NCBI GenBank assembly: GCA_021780415.1
Contig: JAJXYW010000137.1
Coordinates: 1 to 8,473 of the forward strand
From: Acidobacteriota bacterium
GTDB taxonomy: Bacteria; Acidobacteriota; Terriglobia; Terriglobales; Acidobacteriaceae
DNA: 8,473 nt
Direction: 5' to 3'
Part shown: positions 4,702-8,473 of the stretch, piece by piece
Numbering within the stretch: position 1 is the first letter of the stretch
How the letters are laid out: each line of letters opens with the position of its first letter
Position numbers and translations under genes: made by a program
Notes under the pieces: generated by a model
The model's database searches: none
What the model was told of the DNA's origin: nothing
What the model saw: the letters and a program-made list of their open reading frames with translations, nothing else

Positions 4702-6828
4702 CTACTCCGTAGCCGAGTCCTTCTTCTCCTCAGCCTTCTTCTCTTCCACCGGCTTCGGCTGCATCCCGCGCACATACTTGTCGTACCAATCAAACCAATA
4801 CTGATACCGGTCCTTGATAAAGCTGGGCCGCGTGAACCCATGGAGCTGCCCCGGATACACGATCAACTCCGCAGGCGTTCCCACCGCGCGCAGCGCCTGG
4901 TACATCTGCTCGCCGCCCTCCACCGGAACATTGAAGTCCTTATCCCCACCCATGAACAGCGTCGGCGTCTTGATCCGATCCGCATGCAGGAACGGATACG
5001 ACAGCTTCACATAAAGATCCAGCTTCTTCCACGGCGGCCCCAACTCATCCTGATACTGCAGGATGTACTGATCGATCCCATAGAACCCCAGCAGGTTCCC
5101 CATGCCCGCACCGGACGTCGCGGCCTTGAACCTGTCCGTGCTGGCAATCGTGTAGTCCGTAAGGATGCCGCCGTAGCTCCATCCACCCACGCCCATCTTG
5201 TCTTCATCAATCTTCCCCGTCGCCACCGCAGCATCGGTCGCAGCCATCAGGTCGATCACCTCTTTATCACCCCAGTCCGCATTGATCGCCGTGCTGTACG
5301 CCTGACCGCGCCCCGTGCTCCCGCGATAGTTCACCTGCAGCACGGCATACCCATGCGCCGCAAACATCTGCCGCGACAGATCGAACCCATGCTGATCCTG
5401 TGCCGTCGGCCCGCCATGAATGAACAAGATCATCGGAGCCTTTGTGCCCGCAACGTACCCCACCGGCATCGTTAGCAACCCATGCACCTCGCTGCCGTCC
5501 TTCGTCTTCGCCTCAATATTCTCCGTAGGCACAACTTCCAGCGTCGCCATCAGCGCATCATTCTGCCCCGTCAGCTTACGCAGCTTGCCGCCATCCAGCG
5601 CATACACCTCCGCCGGCGCAGCGTCAGTCGACCACAGTACCGCCACATGTCCGCCTGCCTCATTCAATCCAGCCGCCGACCCACTACCTTTCGTCAACCG
5701 CTTCACGTTCCCGTCGCCATCCAGCGGAATCTCTCCCACCCACTCCTCGCGATCCTCCGGCACTTCGGTCAGCATCGCACGTCCGCCTGGAGCCAGCACC
5801 GGTGAACCCACCCACGCATCCAGTTTCGGCGCCAACAACTTCGGCTCTCCACCAGCCACCGCCACCATCGCCATCTGCCGCAGGTCATAGATCGAGTAGT
5901 GCAGCGTCGTTCCCTGCCGATAAATAATCTCCTTCGAATCCTGCGTCCACGCCAGCGGCCCAGAGTTTGTCCCCACAAACGTCGTCAGTTGCCGCGGCGT
6001 CGCTCCAGCCTTCGCATCCACCACAAATACATCTGGGTTATCCACGCGGTCAGGATCCGGCTTCGACTGGTTGCTCACAAACGCCACCATCGTCCCATCC
6101 GGACTCCACGTCCCACCCCCTTCGCCATAAGAACCCTCCCCATCCACCGGCCCATTCGTCAGCTTGCTCAACTTCTTCGTCGCCACATCGAACAGGTAAA
6201 GATGCGGCTCCTTGTCCGTCAGAAAGCCCACATTGTCTTCCTTATAGTGGTACCGGTCGATCACGATCGGCTTGGGCGGCTTAGGCTTCGCACCCTTGTC
6301 CTCCAACGGCTCATCGCGTTCCCTCAGCGTCAGCAGCAGCGTCTTCGAATCCGGAGACCACTTGTATCCCTGCAGCTCCTGCTTCACATTCGTCAACTGT
6401 TGCGCCTCGCCTCCGCGCCGGTCAAGCACCCACACCTGCTCCCCTTTGGCCGCCTTCGCTCCGTCCGCCTCGCGCCCCGTCGTAAACGCCAACCACCGGC
6501 CGTCGGGGCTCCACTGCGGATCCCCTGCCCCATCCTTACTGAACGTCAACTGTAGGTCCTGCTTCCCATCCCAGCTCACCATCCATAGCTGGCTCACATT
6601 CTTGTCATCGCGCGGATCAACGCGGCTCACCGTGTACGCCACCCACGCCCCATCCGGCGACACTACCGGCGCACCCACCCGCGCCATCGTCACCAGGTCA
6701 TCCGGCGTCATCCCATGCTTCGCCGGTACCTTCTGCGCATAGCCGCAGACACTAAAAGAAAGCGCGCAGCCCATCACGGCCGCAGAACAAAGGTAGATTC
6801 GTCCTCGCATAATACGGGAGTGTAGCAT
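4702..6828 (-). CDS. secreted S9 family peptidase (prolyl oligopeptidase / acylaminoacyl-peptidase type)
   Basis: A serine peptidase that likely cleaves short peptides, exported to periplasm or outside. Numbering here is for the 708-residue form. The signal peptide ends near residue 31 (CGYA before QKVPAKHG). An N-terminal beta-propeller of TolB/WD40-like blades covers about residues 40-435, shown by repeated SPDG/SPDS motifs (VSPDGAWVAY, WSPDGRWLAF, WSPDSKTLLL, WSPDGTMVAF). An alpha/beta-hydrolase domain covers about 450-690: HGGP at 471-474, NYRGSTGRG near 500, nucleophile S551 in GGWSYGG, D631 in GGDKDFNVP, and H663 in GQLHGF, a complete triad. The C-terminus is a Lys/Glu-rich tail (EEKKAEEKKDS). 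I chose the ATG at 6828 because AGGAGG (6838-6843) lies nine bases upstream. The frame extends to an ATG at 6867 (721 residues), and 6810 is another option without a Shine-Dalgarno. hscB diverges 85 bases away. Exact substrate preference cannot be read. Confidence 0.93.
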   Translation of the reverse strand: MLHSRIMRGRIYLCSAAVMGCALSFSVCGYAQKVPAKHGMTPDDLVTMARVGAPVVSPDGAWVAYTVSRVDPRDDKNVSQLWMVSWDGKQDLQLTFSKDGAGDPQWSPDGRWLAFTTGREADGAKAAKGEQVWVLDRRGGEAQQLTNVKQELQGYKWSPDSKTLLLTLRERDEPLEDKGAKPKPPKPIVIDRYHYKEDNVGFLTDKEPHLYLFDVATKKLSKLTNGPVDGEGSYGEGGGTWSPDGTMVAFVSNQSKPDPDRVDNPDVFVVDAKAGATPRQLTTFVGTNSGPLAWTQDSKEIIYRQGTTLHYSIYDLRQMAMVAVAGGEPKLLAPKLDAWVGSPVLAPGGRAMLTEVPEDREEWVGEIPLDGDGNVKRLTKGSGSAAGLNEAGGHVAVLWSTDAAPAEVYALDGGKLRKLTGQNDALMATLEVVPTENIEAKTKDGSEVHGLLTMPVGYVAGTKAPMILFIHGGPTAQDQHGFDLSRQMFAAHGYAVLQVNYRGSTGRGQAYSTAINADWGDKEVIDLMAATDAAVATGKIDEDKMGVGGWSYGGILTDYTIASTDRFKAATSGAGMGNLLGFYGIDQYILQYQDELGPPWKKLDLYVKLSYPFLHADRIKTPTLFMGGDKDFNVPVEGGEQMYQALRAVGTPAELIVYPGQLHGFTRPSFIKDRYQYWFDWYDKYVRGMQPKPVEEKKAEEKKDSATE

Positions 6829-6837
6829 CCTCCCGAC

Positions 6838-6843
6838 CCTCCT
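6838..6843 (-). promoter_or_regulatory. strong Shine-Dalgarno deciding the S9 peptidase start
   Basis: On the - strand the sequence reads GAGGAGGGTCGGGAGGATG, with AGGAGG nine bases before the ATG at 6828. This favours that start over the ATGs at 6867, 6858 and 6810, and leaves a normal signal peptide with a short basic n-region. Confidence 0.6.
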
Positions 6844-6913
6844 CAATCTGCGTTCCATTCCCCGCACCCATCCCCCGCCACAGGTACTCTAACAACTGAG
6901 AACTAACAAACCC

Positions 6914-7516
6914 ATGCCCACCGACTACTTCACCCTCTTCTCCCTCCCGCAGCATCTCCACCTCGACCTCGCAGCCCTCGAGAAGACCTTTTACGCTCAA
7001 TCGCGCAAGCTCCACCCCGACCGCTTCGCAAGCCAGCCTCTTGAGGCCCAGCAGGCCGCACTCGCCGCCAGCTCGCAGCTCAACGACGCCTACCGCACCC
7101 TCCGCGACCCCATCCTCCGCACTGAATACCTGCTCTCCCTCCAGGGCATCCAGCTCGAAGAGCAATCGCGCACTGCCACTGACCTCGCCAAATCAACCGG
7201 CACGCAGAAAAAACAAGTAGCCCCACCCGACCTCCTCGAAGAAGCCTTCGAACTCAACATGGCCCTCGAAGAGCTGAAAATGGCTGGCGATGATCCCGAC
7301 GCCCGCGCCCAACTCGAATCCTCCCGCGTCAAGTTTTCCGCCTTGCTCACCGAAACCCACGAGCAGCTCGAAGCCCTCTGGACCGCCTGGGACACCGCTG
7401 TCGACACCGCCAACGAAGCCTCCCAAGAGTCCACCAAGCAAGCCCTCGTAGCCCTGCTCAACCGCCGCACCTACATTCGCAACCTCGTCCGCGACGTCAC
7501 CGCCGCCCTCGAATAA
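6914..7516 (+). CDS. hscB: Fe-S cluster co-chaperone HscB
   Basis: A J-domain co-chaperone that brings IscU to the Hsp70 HscA and stimulates its ATPase, promoting cluster release. The N-terminal J domain (about residues 1-75) opens with DYFTLFSLP and carries the invariant HPD at 34-36 (RKLHPDRF), followed by the SSQLNDAYRTLRDPILRTEYLL stretch typical of HscB. The C-terminal HSCB oligomerisation domain (about 105-198) is a three-helix bundle that binds IscU. It is recognisable by LLEEAFELNMALEEL and ends in NRRTYIRNLVRDV. At 200 residues it is longer than E. coli HscB (171), largely through a polar linker at about 83-104. The ATG at 6914 has no strong Shine-Dalgarno. hscA, expected next, is not there; a beta-lactamase gene follows after 62 bases. 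iscU and iscA lie 3.7-4.9 kb upstream on the same strand, across two - strand genes, so it needs its own promoter, which I could not identify. Confidence 0.93.
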   Translation: MPTDYFTLFSLPQHLHLDLAALEKTFYAQSRKLHPDRFASQPLEAQQAALAASSQLNDAYRTLRDPILRTEYLLSLQGIQLEEQSRTATDLAKSTGTQKKQVAPPDLLEEAFELNMALEELKMAGDDPDARAQLESSRVKFSALLTETHEQLEALWTAWDTAVDTANEASQESTKQALVALLNRRTYIRNLVRDVTAALE

Positions 7517-7578
7517 TTCATCATCCGCACCACATCCATCACTCCCGCCGCCCGTCTGCAAGCTGATATCAAACAAAC

Positions 7579-8466
7579 ATGCGCCTGCTCTCCCGATCCA
7601 TACGTCTCGCGGCCGCCGTCCTCTCAGTGCTCGCATGCGCCCAGATCCCAGCGCAACAAAACCCCGACTGGACCACCCCTCTCCCGCCCTTCCGCATCGC
7701 CCCCAACCTCTACTACGTGGGCAGCCGCGACCTCGCCTCCTACCTCATCACCACCCCTGCCGGCGACATCCTCCTCAACTCCAACCTCGTCTCCTCGCCT
7801 CCGCTCATCCGCCACAGCGTCGAGCAGCTCGGCTTCCACTTCTCTGACATCAAGATCCTCCTCATCAGCCACGCCCACTCCGACCACGCCGGCGGCAGCG
7901 CCGAAATCCTCAAGCAAACCCATGCCAAATACATGGTCATGGACGCCGACGTCTCCTCCATCGAAACCGGCGGCCGCACCGACTTCGCCCACTTCAAGCC
8001 CTGGCCCGCAGCCCACGTCGACCGCGTCCTCCACGACGGCAGCACCGTCCAGCTCGGCGGCATCACGCTCACCGCGCACAAAACCCCCGGCCACACTCCC
8101 GGCTGCACCACCTGGACCATGCAGGTCATCGAGAACGGCAAGCCGCTCAACGTCGTTATTGTCGGCAGCGTCACCGCACTCGATGAGTACCGCCTCATCG
8201 CAACCCCCGGCCATTCCGCCTCGTACCACGGCATCGCGCAGGACTTCGCCCACACCTTCGACATCCTCAACGCGCTCCCCTGCGACATCTTCCTCAGCTC
8301 GCACGGCAGCTACTTTGACCTGCTCAGCAAACTCGCGCGCATGAAAACCGAAGGCCCCTCGGTCTGGATCGATCCCACCGGCTACAAGCGCGCCATCGCT
8401 CAAAGCCGCGCCGACTTCGAAGCCGACCTCGCCCGCCAGCAATCCGCCGCCCGCCATCACTCCTAG
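7579..8466 (+). CDS. subclass B3 metallo-beta-lactamase
   Basis: An exported zinc hydrolase of the metallo-beta-lactamase fold, closest by eye to subclass B3 enzymes, which open beta-lactam rings with two zinc ions. All expected ligands are present: H98, H100, D102 and H103 in SHAHSDHAGG; H172 in TPGHTPGCTTW; and H242 in SSHGSYFDLL. No cysteine sits at the third Zn2 position, which excludes B1/B2. Other B3-like features are the early N-L-Y-Y-V-G-S segment, GDILLNS, and ILLISHAHSDHAGG. At 295 residues the length is usual. The N-terminus is a signal peptide. Cleavage may fall after IPA (about residue 25), or VLAC (17-20) could act as an imperfect lipobox. No Shine-Dalgarno is clear before 7579. 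It lies 62 bases behind hscB and may be co-transcribed. Such genes are common in soil bacteria. Related folds with other substrates exist, so beta-lactamase activity is inferred. Confidence 0.9.
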   Translation: MRLLSRSIRLAAAVLSVLACAQIPAQQNPDWTTPLPPFRIAPNLYYVGSRDLASYLITTPAGDILLNSNLVSSPPLIRHSVEQLGFHFSDIKILLISHAHSDHAGGSAEILKQTHAKYMVMDADVSSIETGGRTDFAHFKPWPAAHVDRVLHDGSTVQLGGITLTAHKTPGHTPGCTTWTMQVIENGKPLNVVIVGSVTALDEYRLIATPGHSASYHGIAQDFAHTFDILNALPCDIFLSSHGSYFDLLSKLARMKTEGPSVWIDPTGYKRAIAQSRADFEADLARQQSAARHHS

Positions 8467-8473
8467 CGCCGCT

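Noticed and set aside
4265..4804. + strand frame rich in Arg and His over the DUF6624-like gene and the S9 peptidase C-terminus
   Set aside because: The Arg/His-rich composition is an antisense artefact; the - strand genes have a signal peptide and domain motifs.
7624..8460. Reverse-strand open frame of 278 residues opposite the beta-lactamase
   Set aside because: It is antisense to a gene with a complete zinc-ligand set; its Gly/Val/Glu-rich content is a shadow signature.

Overview
The window looks like chromosomal DNA of a GC-rich soil bacterium. My best guess is an acidobacterium of the Terriglobia (Terriglobus/Granulicella/Edaphobacter type). This is an inference from the strong C-ending codon bias, the mix of secreted S9 peptidase, B3 metallo-beta-lactamase and zinc-dependent phospholipase-like genes, and an intergenic repeat resembling 'attctgagcgaagcgaagg', which I recall as common in such genomes. 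No rRNA, tRNA, CRISPR array, transposase or integrase was seen.

Layout on the + strand, left part: a 66-residue two-helix membrane protein (96-296); a secreted zinc-dependent phospholipase C-like protein (397-2031) whose reading frame is broken in a run of six C at 1620-1625, with the natural C-terminus continuing in another frame to 1973; the Fe-S scaffold iscU (2048-2467); a 217-base gap with a perfect 14-bp hairpin and two degenerate repeat copies; and the A-type Fe-S carrier iscA (2685-3182).

Middle: an accessory-looking insert. Two tandem small proteins (3209-3430 and 3480-3740) share an identically spaced C-x2-C-x11-H-x3-C zinc-finger pattern and a PGPKS box. An orphan HicB-like antitoxin (3749-3967) follows directly. 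Two - strand genes come next: a secreted DUF6624-like protein (3968-4657), whose stop codon abuts that of hicB, and a large secreted S9 prolyl-oligopeptidase-type peptidase (4702-6828).

Right: + strand hscB (6914-7516), the J-protein co-chaperone of the Isc pathway, and a subclass B3 metallo-beta-lactamase (7579-8466).

The unifying theme is Fe-S cluster biogenesis. IscU carries the LPPVK motif that the HscA/HscB chaperones recognise in the known system, and HscB is encoded nearby, but about 3.7 kb of unrelated genes separates iscA from hscB. iscS, iscR, hscA and fdx are not in the window. The points most worth follow-up are the paralogous mini zinc-finger pair next to an antitoxin without a HicA partner, and the homopolymer frameshift in the phospholipase gene.
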